Assembly: GCF_001556515.1 (NCBI RefSeq) | Contig: NZ_LSJA01000131.1 | Span: 1-17,908, forward strand | Length of the DNA stretch: 17,908 bases | From: Caulobacter sp. CCH9-E1 | GTDB lineage: Bacteria; Pseudomonadota; Alphaproteobacteria; Caulobacterales; Caulobacteraceae | Direction of reading: 5' to 3' | Shown here: in pieces, positions 1 to 5,597 of the stretch | How the letters are laid out: each line of letters starts with the position of its first letter | Position numbering within the stretch: the stretch's first letter is position 1 | The notes under the pieces: model-generated | Database searches by the model: none | What the model saw: only the letters and a program-made list of their open reading frames with translations | Told to the model about the DNA's origin: nothing | Program-made: the position numbers and the translations under genes

Positions 1-99
1 CTCTCCAGCTCCGAAAAGCTAGCATGGGTGTCCACTGAAACGAGGGAGGATCAACGCCGTTTGGCAAAAGCGCGACGGTCAGAGCGCTTCAATTCCTGA
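1..99 (+). pseudogene. Tail of an open frame entering from the left edge, probably upstream half of the frameshifted methylase
   Basis: Frame 1 is open from the left edge to a TGA at 97-99 and reads as charged, coding-like sequence (…EKLAWVSTETREDQRRL…). The next open frame starts 4 bases later in frame 2 and matches the interior, not the beginning, of an Eco57I-type methylase. One surplus base near 91-96 (for example in the AA of the run AATT) would join the two frames smoothly through R-F-I-P-E-H into the downstream protein. The alternative is a separate upstream gene ending just before the next start. The frame is too short to assign by itself. Confidence 0.4.
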
Positions 100-103
100 G
101 CAT

Positions 104-1051
104 ATGACGAAGTCGGCCGTGCTTGCGCGAGTTGATCGGAAGCAGTGGGAAGCGACGCCTGTTAGTGGTGGGAACTCGCCCTGGGCGGTACTTCCGCCAG
201 GTCGGTTTCAGGACATGGAGAACATCCAAGGCGCGAGCGACTGGATCGCCGGGCGCAAAGGGATCACAGCGGACCTGAACGGCGTCTATATGGTGAAGGT
301 TATCGCCGAGAACCCTAAGACGGGCCTCGTTCAGGTTGAGACCAGGCCGCAGGCAGGAAAGACCGATATCGGTCCGGCTCGTAAGTTCTGGATCGAGCCA
401 GACCTACTTTATCCGCTGCTCAAGGGGGCGGCCGATTTCTCCGCCTGTCATGTCCACGTGAGCGAGCAGCTTTATGTCTTAGTGCCCAATAAGGGGATCA
501 ATAGGAGTGACTACGAGAGCGCCGAGAAGGCGCTAAAGAAGCTCCCGCAGACGCGCAAGTACTTCGAGCATTTTAGAGCTCTCCTCGAGCGCCGCTCGAC
601 CTACAGGCTGCGCCAAAGTGGAGCGCCGTCCTACGTTGTCTATAACGCAGGTGCCTATACCTTTGCGCCTTACAAGGTGGTTTGGGCGGAGTTGTCGAAC
701 ACCTTTGAAGCCGCTGTCGTAACAGAAGCGAACGTGCCGCTCGTGGGCACTCGGCCCTACGTTCCAGACCACAAAGTCTATTTTGCGGACTTTGATGACG
801 AGGACGAGGCCTATTTTGTCGCTGGCGCGCTTAACTCTGCGCTAGTGCGGGAGTATGTGGAAAGCCACACAATCCAAATCCAAGTCAGCAATATCTTCAA
901 GCATCTGAGCATCCCGAAATTTGACAAATCAGACAAGACGCACCGGTTGCTAGCGAAGGCAGCAAAGGATGCTCACGCGGCCAAATCTGAGAAAACGCGT
1001 CAAGCGTTCTTGCAGACTGTCGATGAACTTGCGGACGACGTGCTGACCTAG
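104..1051 (+). CDS. C-terminal target-recognition part of an Eco57I/TaqI-type DNA methylase (restriction-modification), probably truncated by a frameshift
   Basis: The 315-residue product resembles the C-terminal specificity region of N6-adenine DNA methylases of the Eco57I / type IIG class (TaqI-like C-terminal domain). Family-like segments are TDLNGVYMVKV (about 56-67), a YNAGAYTFAPYKVVW block (about 178-193), VYFADFDDEDEAYFVAGALNS (about 226-246) and QIQVSNIFKHLSIPKFD (about 258-274). The catalytic methyltransferase motifs (SAM-binding FxGxG and NPPY) are absent and would lie upstream. There is no convincing ribosome-binding site before the ATG at 104, which argues that this is the back half of a larger gene broken by a frameshift around 91-99. 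The full enzyme would recognise and methylate, and possibly cut, a specific DNA sequence. Codon use and GC are lower than in the genes to the right, as expected of island cargo. It could still be translated as a separate specificity fragment. Confidence 0.65.
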   Translation: MTKSAVLARVDRKQWEATPVSGGNSPWAVLPPGRFQDMENIQGASDWIAGRKGITADLNGVYMVKVIAENPKTGLVQVETRPQAGKTDIGPARKFWIEPDLLYPLLKGAADFSACHVHVSEQLYVLVPNKGINRSDYESAEKALKKLPQTRKYFEHFRALLERRSTYRLRQSGAPSYVVYNAGAYTFAPYKVVWAELSNTFEAAVVTEANVPLVGTRPYVPDHKVYFADFDDEDEAYFVAGALNSALVREYVESHTIQIQVSNIFKHLSIPKFDKSDKTHRLLAKAAKDAHAAKSEKTRQAFLQTVDELADDVLT

Positions 1052-1063
1052 AACAGTCCGGCT

Positions 1064-1113
1064 TGCTAGGCGCGCATTCCGCGTCCTTTGTCAAAGCGAC
1101 GCAGCGCCTAGCA
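1064..1113. repeat. Large inverted repeat after the methylase gene (possible terminator or recombination-associated hairpin)
   Basis: A perfect 10-bp outer stem pairs TGCTAGGCGC (1064-1073) with GCGCCTAGCA (1104-1113). Inside it GCGTC (1081-1085) pairs with GACGC (1098-1102), with CTTT/AAAG at the tip. It begins 12 bases after the methylase stop. No run of T follows directly, so simple intrinsic termination is not certain. Its closeness to the attachment site makes a recombination-protein role an alternative. Confidence 0.5.
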
Positions 1114-1125
1114 CTGTCCTAGCAC
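1107..1125. repeat. Two CCTAGCAC direct repeats, 11 bp apart
   Basis: CCTAGCAC occurs at 1107-1114 and again at 1118-1125, a repeat of one helical turn, overlapping the hairpin arm and about 50 bp before the tRNA fragment. Phased short repeats next to an attachment site are typical of arm-type integrase or excisionase sites. The function is inferred from position only. Confidence 0.35.
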
Positions 1126-1175
1126 AGCTATAAAAAATACTATAAATAACAGTAGCTTGCGGACAATATATTGCA

Positions 1176-1221
1176 ATTCGTAATGCGTAGGTCAGGTGTT
1201 CGAGTCACCTAGGCGGCACCA
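1176..1221 (+). other. 3' fragment of tRNA-Thr(CGT): attachment-site (att) remnant
   Basis: The sequence runs from the anticodon loop to the CCA end: loop TTCGTAA with anticodon CGT (1177-1183), 3' side of the anticodon stem TGCGT (1184-1188), variable loop AGGTC (1189-1193), a perfect T-stem AGGTG/CACCT around the T-loop TTCGAGT (1194-1210), acceptor 3' strand AGGCGGC (1211-1217), discriminator A and encoded CCA (1219-1221). The bases before it cannot form the anticodon 5' stem, and no D-arm or GCCGCCT acceptor strand is present. This is not a working tRNA but the duplicated 3' end left by site-specific integration with crossover in the anticodon loop. Confidence 0.88.
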
Positions 1222-1438
1222 CTTCTTCTCCTTTCTTCGTGAAATTGACGCTGGCGGCGACGGGTTCGTTTTCGCGGCAATGTCGTGTCCTCTTCAGCGA
1301 CGCGACCGGCGGCCTGGCGGGCTTCGGCATCGCCATGCCCGGCGTCTCGACGCTGGGCGTTTCGGACCCGCGCCGTAACGGGTCAGGCCGGAACCCGCGC
1401 CTTCGTGCGATCGTTGCTGCGGGACCACGGAGGCCGCC
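1222..1438. other. Former downstream flank of tRNA-Thr; no gene called
   Basis: These 217 bp are host sequence just outside the attachment site. Both strands show short coding-looking stretches: a GTG-started plus-strand frame at 1239 beginning VKLTLAATGSFSRQ, and a minus-strand frame that ends inside the tRNA fragment. Neither has a good start signal, and both continue into low-complexity arginine-rich sequence. It may be a gene remnant or a conserved spacer repeated after tRNA genes. The end of the stretch carries the ribosome-binding site of the next gene. Confidence 0.3.
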
Positions 1439-1756
1439 ATGTTTGATCCCGTCGACGACGAAACCGCCCTCGAAGAAGTGCTCGCCTTTCTCAGCGCGCC
1501 GCCAGAGGCCGGGACGGCGGACGACGCGCGGTTCGGGGCCCGGTTGCGCCAGGTCATCGCCGCCTCGATTCCAGCCGCCGAGGATGACGACGCCGAGGAT
1601 GCGCCCCGACTTTCGTTGGATGACGATCTGCGGCGTCGACTGGACGCGCTGGCGCGCCAGCGGGCCGAGGGTCATCCGTTCGGGGACCATCCTGACGGCA
1701 TCGGCCCAACCCTTGGCATGGATCTTGGCCTGTCGACGCCGCGCCGCGACCCCTAG
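1439..1756 (+). CDS. Small acidic hypothetical protein
   Basis: The 105-residue product is not recognised. It is soluble-looking, with no signal peptide, membrane segment or cysteine. Residues 1-55 are rich in Asp/Glu with a helical N-terminus (DDETALEEVLAFLSA), followed by an acidic stretch (EDDDAEDAP) and a mixed-charge helix (LDDDLRRRLDALARQRAEG). The start is supported by a GGAGG-type ribosome-binding site about 7 bases before the ATG. Overlapping longer frames on both strands are arginine/proline-rich and look like shadows. It is the first intact gene to the right of the island boundary and stands alone, with more than 400 bp of non-coding sequence after it. The composition supports a real gene; function is unknown. 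Confidence 0.6.
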   Translation: MFDPVDDETALEEVLAFLSAPPEAGTADDARFGARLRQVIAASIPAAEDDDAEDAPRLSLDDDLRRRLDALARQRAEGHPFGDHPDGIGPTLGMDLGLSTPRRDP

Positions 1757-1824
1757 GTTGAGGGGCGGACTCGGCTCGTCCGAAGCGGAAACTTGCCACT
1801 CATTTCAGGTTTGAAACACAAGGC

Positions 1825-1837
1825 GCGACAATCTGTC
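1825..1837. promoter_or_regulatory. Operator-like repeat GCGACAATCTGTC, copy 1
   Basis: The 13-bp sequence contains the dyad GACA-N3-TGTC and is repeated exactly at 2086-2098. Two identical dyads in one intergenic region suggest a dimeric DNA-binding protein, possibly with looping. I do not recognise the regulator. Confidence 0.4.
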
Positions 1838-1878
1838 CCGTTCCGGGATTTGATTTGCGCGCCCGAGTGTTTTGGCGC

Positions 1879-1910
1879 GGCCATACCGATTTGCTGTACC
1901 GGCCATACCG
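1879..1910. promoter_or_regulatory. Two GGCCATACCG direct repeats, 22 bp apart
   Basis: GGCCATACCG occurs at 1879-1888 and 1901-1910, and a related TACCGG falls between them. The spacing is close to two helical turns, which would put bound proteins on the same face of the DNA. This looks like a tandem activator or response-regulator site; the binding protein is unknown. Confidence 0.4.
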
Positions 1911-2013
1911 CCGTAAATCCCGACGGAACGGTGTTATCGGGAACAATTTTGTCTGTATTTGAGACGTATTTCTCGTCACAATTTCAGTTGATCGATGCGC
2001 ATGCCGATGAAAT

Positions 2014-2038
2014 TTGACGCGCTTGATTTGCGATAGTC
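2014..2038 (+). promoter_or_regulatory. Possible housekeeping promoter for the YfiR-like/TonB receptor operon
   Basis: TTGACG at 2014-2019 is followed 12 bases later by GATAGTC (2032-2038), loosely like the Caulobacter sigma-73 pattern of TTGAC plus a GCTAnA-type -10 with short spacing. The -10 match is imperfect. If used, it gives a leader of about 140 nt that contains the second GACA-N3-TGTC element. Confidence 0.25.
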
Positions 2039-2085
2039 GAAAGTAGAGCCGCGAAACTATATTCGTTTTATTTGGAGATGACCTG

Positions 2086-2098
2086 CGACAATCTGTCA
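2086..2098. promoter_or_regulatory. Operator-like repeat GCGACAATCTGTC, copy 2
   Basis: Exact second copy of the 13-bp element at 1825-1837, lying 87 bp before the start codon at 2186. Placed downstream of the candidate promoter, it could act as a repressor roadblock. Confidence 0.4.
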
Positions 2099-2185
2099 TT
2101 GCCTGCGGCGATTTACCTTCCATTCAGAAATGAAACCCGATCTCCATGCGCATCAGCTCGACATAACGAGCGGGGGATAGGCTGA

Positions 2186-2713
2186 ATGTTGAACAAGACC
2201 AAGAGTGGCGCGATCGCGCTGATCATCGCGGCGTCCATGACGCCCCTGGCGGCGCACGCGGATGCGGCCAAGGATATCGTGATCGCGGGCCGCGCCCTGA
2301 CGTTCCTTGAGAATGGTCCCACGGGCAAGGTCGTGATGGGCGTTGTCTTCGATCCGTCGAAGCCCGCCTCCGTGGCCGAAAAGAACGCCGTCATGGCCGC
2401 CATCGGCGGCGGCCTCAGCGCCGGCTCGGTGACGCTGACCGGCAAGCCGGTCGAAGCTGGCGACGCCGGGGCCCTCGGCGGCGTCGGCGCGCTCTATGTC
2501 ACCACGGGCGCCAACGGCGCGGCCGTGGTCGGCGCCGCCAAGGGTAAGAAGATCATCACCATCGGCTCGGACGTGTCGTGCGCCACCAGCGGCGCCTGCG
2601 TGATGAGCGTGTCGGGCGATCCGAAGGTGGAAATCGTCGTGAGCCGCTCGGCGGCCGCGGCGGTCGGCGCGGTCTTCAAGGCCGCCTTCCGCATGATGAT
2701 CCGTGAAGTCTGA
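2186..2713 (+). CDS. Secreted YfiR/DUF4154-like protein
   Basis: The 175-residue protein has a signal peptide (positively charged start, hydrophobic 9-20, probable cleavage after AHA at 23-25), so the mature form is periplasmic. The C-terminal half follows the YfiR pattern: a strand after GALYVTT, a KKIITIGSD segment (121-129), then DPKVEIVVSRSAAAAVG (145-161), where the family has a phenylalanine/asparagine-containing strand and an 'AARRAGL' helix ending in a basic segment. Cys132 and Cys138 could form a disulfide. YfiR proteins inhibit an inner-membrane diguanylate cyclase in Pseudomonas, and relatives are often encoded beside TonB-dependent receptors of the kind found next. Here the receptor starts 25 bp after the stop, so the two form an operon, but no cyclase or kinase follows. 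The family call rests on pattern and context, with weak sequence identity. Confidence 0.6.
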   Translation: MLNKTKSGAIALIIAASMTPLAAHADAAKDIVIAGRALTFLENGPTGKVVMGVVFDPSKPASVAEKNAVMAAIGGGLSAGSVTLTGKPVEAGDAGALGGVGALYVTTGANGAAVVGAAKGKKIITIGSDVSCATSGACVMSVSGDPKVEIVVSRSAAAAVGAVFKAAFRMMIREV

Positions 2714-2738
2714 CCCTAGCGAACGAAAGAGACCCACC

Positions 2739-4763
2739 ATGAAGACGACTCTCTTCGCCGGCGCTTCGGTCGGCCTGTGCCTGATGGCCTTCGCCGGCGC
2801 GGCCAACGCGCAATCCATCGACTACGGCGCGATGGAGCAGCTGTTCAACGAACCGGTCACCACCTCGGCCACCGGCTCGCCGCAGCGCTCCACCGAGGTG
2901 CCGGTCGACATGACCATCATCAGCGCCGCGGACATCAAGCGTTCGGGCGCCAATGACCTGCCCACGATCCTGAGCCGCGTCGCCGGCGTGGACGTGCTGA
3001 ACTTCGCCGCCGGCCAGTCGGACGTCGGCATCCGCGGCTACAACCAGGCTCGCTCGCCGCGCCTGCTGGTCCTGATCAACGGCCGTCAGGTCTATCTGGA
3101 CCACTTCGGCTACACCGACTGGGCCTCGCTGCCGATCCAGCTGAGCGAAATCCGCCAGATCGAAGTGGTGCGCGGCCCCAACAGCGCGATCTTCGGCTTC
3201 AACGCCGTGTCGGGCGTGGTCAACATCATCACCTTCAACCCGAAGTTCGACAACACCAACGTCGTCGAGCTGAAGGCCGGCACGAACTCCAGCACCAGCG
3301 TCTCGATCGTGAAGACCCTGCGTCTGGGCGAGCGCCTGTCGGTCCGCCTGTCGGGCGGCGTCGATCACGAGAACGAGTGGAAGAACAACTCCTCGGGCAC
3401 GGGCGTCGTCCTGGCCTCGCAGATCCACAACCCGTCGACCGCCCGCGCCAATATCGACGCCGTCGCCCAGCTGACCGACAAGGTCACGCTGCGGGTTGAA
3501 GGCTCGATGTCGAACGGCTCGTCGACCCAGGTGATTTCGACTTTCGCCTACGCCGCTCACCGGGTGAAGACCGACTCGATCAAGGCGACCCTGAACGCCG
3601 AGACCAAGTTTGGCCTGCTGCAAGCCCAGGCCTATCGCAATGGCCTGGACGCCCTGACGCCCGGTCGCCGCTACCTGAACGACATCACCGTCTACAGCCT
3701 GGAAGACCTGTTCAAGATCGGCGCGGCCCATACGATCCGCGTCGGCCTCGAATATCGCGACAATCAGCTGGACACGGCCTCGTACGCTGGCGCCAAGGTC
3801 AGCTACACGGTGCTCGCGCCGTCGGCCATGTGGAACTGGGTCGTCAATCCGAAGCTGTCGGTGACCACCGCCGTCCGCCTCGACAAGCTGAGCCTGAAGC
3901 GCACGGGCACGTTCCCGGTCGGCGCCCCGCAGGCCAATAACGCCCTGTGGGACCGTGACATCACCGAGACCAGCGTCAATGTCGGCGCCGTCTACAAGGT
4001 CACCGACCACGACACCGTGCGCGCCACCTTCGCCCGCGGCGTCCAGGCGCCGACCCTGCTGGAACTGGGCGGCCTGCTGATCCCGCCGGCCACCCCCGCC
4101 CCGACCGGCGGCCTGATCAGCGGCAACCCGCAGCTGGATCCGGCCATCGTCACCAACTACGCGCTGGCCTATGACCACGCCCTGCCGGCCCTGAAGGCCA
4201 AGGTTGGCGTCAAGGTCTTCGCTCAGAAGACCCAGGACGTGAAGGGTCAGTTCAACGCCTCGCTGCTGGACATCGCGCCGACGGCCACGACCTGGGCGAC
4301 CTTCACCTACAAGAACGTCTCGGACTCCAAGATGAAGGGCGTCGAGCTGTCCGCCTCGGGCAAGCTGGACGGCGGCTTCCGCTGGAGCGCCGACACGACC
4401 TACACCGATGTGAAGGACACCCCGTTCACGACCGTCTCGACGATCGTGCTGCGTAAGGTGAACTTCGAGGCCACCTCGCCGAAGCACCGCAGCAACCTGG
4501 CCGCCGGCTGGGCGAACGACAAGTGGGCCGTCGACGGCTACGCCCACTTCGTCAGCAAGTTCAACTCGTACAACGGCAACGATCTGGAGCGCGTGAAGGG
4601 CTACACCGCCATCGGCGGCCGCGTCGCCTACACCGTGGCCAAGGGCGCGGATATCGCGCTGAACGGTCAGAACCTGACCGCCAGCCGCCAGTCGCAAGCC
4701 AAGGGCCCCAGCGGCCTGCAGGCCGAGCGCCGGGTGATGCTGTCGCTGACCAAGACCTGGTAA
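2739..4763 (+). CDS. TonB-dependent outer-membrane receptor
   Basis: The 674-residue protein is small for the class but complete. The start at 2739 gives a clean signal peptide (cleavage after ANA at 22-24); the in-frame ATG at 2703 would add 12 charged residues, overlap the previous gene and spoil it. A lead segment MEQLFNEPVTTSATGSPQ (32-49) resembles the 'SLEELMNIEVTSVSK' lead of receptors paired with YfiR-like proteins. The plug (about 50-168) contains ISAADIKRSGANDLP, GIRGYNQ, LLVLINGRQVY, IRQIEVVRGPNSAIFG and VNIIT. The rest is barrel-like with alternating strands and ends in a C-terminal Trp, the usual assembly signal. It should import or sense a ligand using TonB energy; the substrate cannot be read from the sequence. 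No Fur box or adjacent transporter gives a clue. A hairpin terminator follows. Confidence 0.92.
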   Translation: MKTTLFAGASVGLCLMAFAGAANAQSIDYGAMEQLFNEPVTTSATGSPQRSTEVPVDMTIISAADIKRSGANDLPTILSRVAGVDVLNFAAGQSDVGIRGYNQARSPRLLVLINGRQVYLDHFGYTDWASLPIQLSEIRQIEVVRGPNSAIFGFNAVSGVVNIITFNPKFDNTNVVELKAGTNSSTSVSIVKTLRLGERLSVRLSGGVDHENEWKNNSSGTGVVLASQIHNPSTARANIDAVAQLTDKVTLRVEGSMSNGSSTQVISTFAYAAHRVKTDSIKATLNAETKFGLLQAQAYRNGLDALTPGRRYLNDITVYSLEDLFKIGAAHTIRVGLEYRDNQLDTASYAGAKVSYTVLAPSAMWNWVVNPKLSVTTAVRLDKLSLKRTGTFPVGAPQANNALWDRDITETSVNVGAVYKVTDHDTVRATFARGVQAPTLLELGGLLIPPATPAPTGGLISGNPQLDPAIVTNYALAYDHALPALKAKVGVKVFAQKTQDVKGQFNASLLDIAPTATTWATFTYKNVSDSKMKGVELSASGKLDGGFRWSADTTYTDVKDTPFTTVSTIVLRKVNFEATSPKHRSNLAAGWANDKWAVDGYAHFVSKFNSYNGNDLERVKGYTAIGGRVAYTVAKGADIALNGQNLTASRQSQAKGPSGLQAERRVMLSLTKTW

Positions 4764-4786
4764 GCGTCCGCCCGGACTGAAGAAGG

Positions 4787-4814
4787 GGGCCCCGTCGCAA
4801 GGCGGGGCCCTTTT
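4787..4814 (+). terminator. Intrinsic terminator after the TonB-dependent receptor
   Basis: A perfect 8-bp GC stem GGGCCCCG/CGGGGCCC (4787-4794 with 4803-4810) with an 8-base loop is followed by TTTT (4811-4814). It lies 23 bases after the receptor stop and just before the end of the convergent gene at 4828. Confidence 0.85.
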
Positions 4815-4827
4815 CGCGTTTTGGGCG

Positions 4828-5466
4828 TCAGTCGTCCCAGCCCTTGCGCTTCTTCTTCTTGCCGAGGGCGAAGATGCCCGGATAGGGCCCCTTGCCGACC
4901 CGATAAAGGCACCAGTCGTCGTCCTTGGCGCAGTCGCCGTCGAAGGCGGCCTTCTTGTCCGGGTCGATCGCGGCGTACATCGGGGCGGTGAGGGCGCGCT
5001 TGCCGTCGGCCTCGGCGCAGGCGGCCTTCTCGTCGCGGGTCAGGGCCGCGACCTTCTCGTGGCGGCAGCCGAGACTGTCGCGCAGGCTCTTGCGGGTCCC
5101 ATCGCTCTCCTCGACCAGCTTGCGAGCGGTGAAGCCCGGCGGGGCGACGATCGCGGGGGCGCCGGCCGGTTTGGCGACGAGCGCGGTCGGCGCGGCGACC
5201 GGGGGCGGCGCCTCGCGTCGCGCGGCGGGGTGAGCGGAAGGTTCGACCCGCGCTCTGGCGGTCGGCGCAACGGGGGGCGGCGGCGCGACCAATTCGGCTT
5301 GGATGGTCGGCGGTTCGACGAGATCCGGCATCCAGCGCGCGCCGGCGACCAGGGCCAGCAGCGCCAGGGCATGGGCGGCCAGCACCGCGGCCCAGGCCGC
5401 CAGGGTGCGCCGCAACGCTCGCCGCGAGGGCTCTCGCCAGGTTCCGATGGCGATCGCCGTGCTCAT
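4828..5466 (-). CDS. TonB-like anchored Pro/Ala-rich protein with a C-terminal four-cysteine domain
   Basis: The 212-residue product starts at the ATG at 5466, which has a GGAGAG site close before it; an upstream ATG at 5520 adds only an arginine-rich leader. Residues 20-42 form one membrane span after a basic N-terminus, so the rest is periplasmic. Residues 50-110 are Pro/Ala-rich (VEPPTIQAELVAPPPPVAP), as in TonB and TolA stalks. The C-terminal part (112-212) is not a TonB domain: it has Cys134, Cys150, Cys179 and Cys186, a TPMYAAIDPDKKAAFDGDC-like stretch, and a lysine-rich end (GKKKKRKGW). It faces the TonB-dependent receptor convergently, which hints at an envelope partnership but proves nothing. 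I do not recognise the C-terminal domain; a role as a variant energy transducer is speculative. Confidence 0.75.
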   Translation of the reverse strand: MSTAIAIGTWREPSRRALRRTLAAWAAVLAAHALALLALVAGARWMPDLVEPPTIQAELVAPPPPVAPTARARVEPSAHPAARREAPPPVAAPTALVAKPAGAPAIVAPPGFTARKLVEESDGTRKSLRDSLGCRHEKVAALTRDEKAACAEADGKRALTAPMYAAIDPDKKAAFDGDCAKDDDWCLYRVGKGPYPGIFALGKKKKRKGWDD

Positions 5467-5540
5467 GGTCTCTCCGGGCGCTGCGGCGCGGCGTCTCGGT
5501 AGGCCGGTCATGCGGCGCAAGCGTGGCCGTGACGGACAAC

Positions 5541-5570
5541 AAAAAGGCCCGGCGTCGCCGCCGGGCCTTT
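5541..5570 (-). terminator. Intrinsic terminator of the beta-oxidation operon
   Basis: An inverted repeat pairs AAAGGCCCGG (5543-5552) with CCGGGCCTTT (5561-5570), extendable by one C-G pair. Read on the minus strand, the stem is followed by TTTTT (5545-5541). It lies 28 bases beyond the stop of the last operon gene. The A/T tracts on both sides may allow action in both directions. Confidence 0.82.
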
Positions 5571-5597
5571 CCGTGTTTCAAGCTTGAAGGCTCAGGC

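Larger units (their letters stand above)
1..1175. mobile_element. Distal end of a genomic island integrated at tRNA-Thr
   Basis: The stretch ends exactly where a 46-bp 3' fragment of tRNA-Thr(CGT) begins, with no 5' half of the tRNA before it; this is what integration by a tyrosine recombinase into a tRNA gene leaves at the distal end. The cargo seen here is part of a restriction-modification methylase. Base composition is visibly less GC-rich than the neighbouring chromosome, and 1126-1175 is very AT-rich. The integrase and the intact tRNA gene are not in the window, so the size and type of island are unknown. The boundary call is well supported; the label 'island' is inference. Confidence 0.65.
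1757..2185. promoter_or_regulatory. Long regulatory intergenic region before the YfiR-like/TonB receptor pair
   Basis: This 429-bp stretch has no credible gene and is more AT-rich than its surroundings. It holds two copies of a 13-bp element (1825-1837, 2086-2098), two copies of a 10-bp element 22 bp apart (1879-1888, 1901-1910), and a possible promoter (2014-2038). It leaves an unusually long leader before the ATG at 2186, so the downstream pair is probably tightly controlled. The ribosome-binding site is a GGGGGAT run about 10 bases before that ATG. Confidence 0.5.

Noticed and set aside
1176..1221. A complete tRNA-Thr gene
   Set aside because: The upstream bases cannot supply the anticodon 5' strand, D-arm or acceptor 5' strand, so only the 3' part is present.
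1239..1814. Plus-strand 191-residue frame overlapping the small acidic gene
   Set aside because: Arg/Pro-rich after the first ~45 residues, no ribosome-binding site, and conflicts with the better-supported gene at 1439-1756. The first part is kept as a low-interest finding.
1793..2123. Short frames on both strands in the long intergenic region
   Set aside because: No start signals, irregular composition, and they overlap the repeat elements; a regulatory region is a better reading.
2676..4697. 673-residue open frame antisense to the TonB-dependent receptor
   Set aside because: Shadow frame typical of high-GC codon bias; rich in Arg, Val, Gly and His with no domain pattern, while the plus strand carries a complete receptor.
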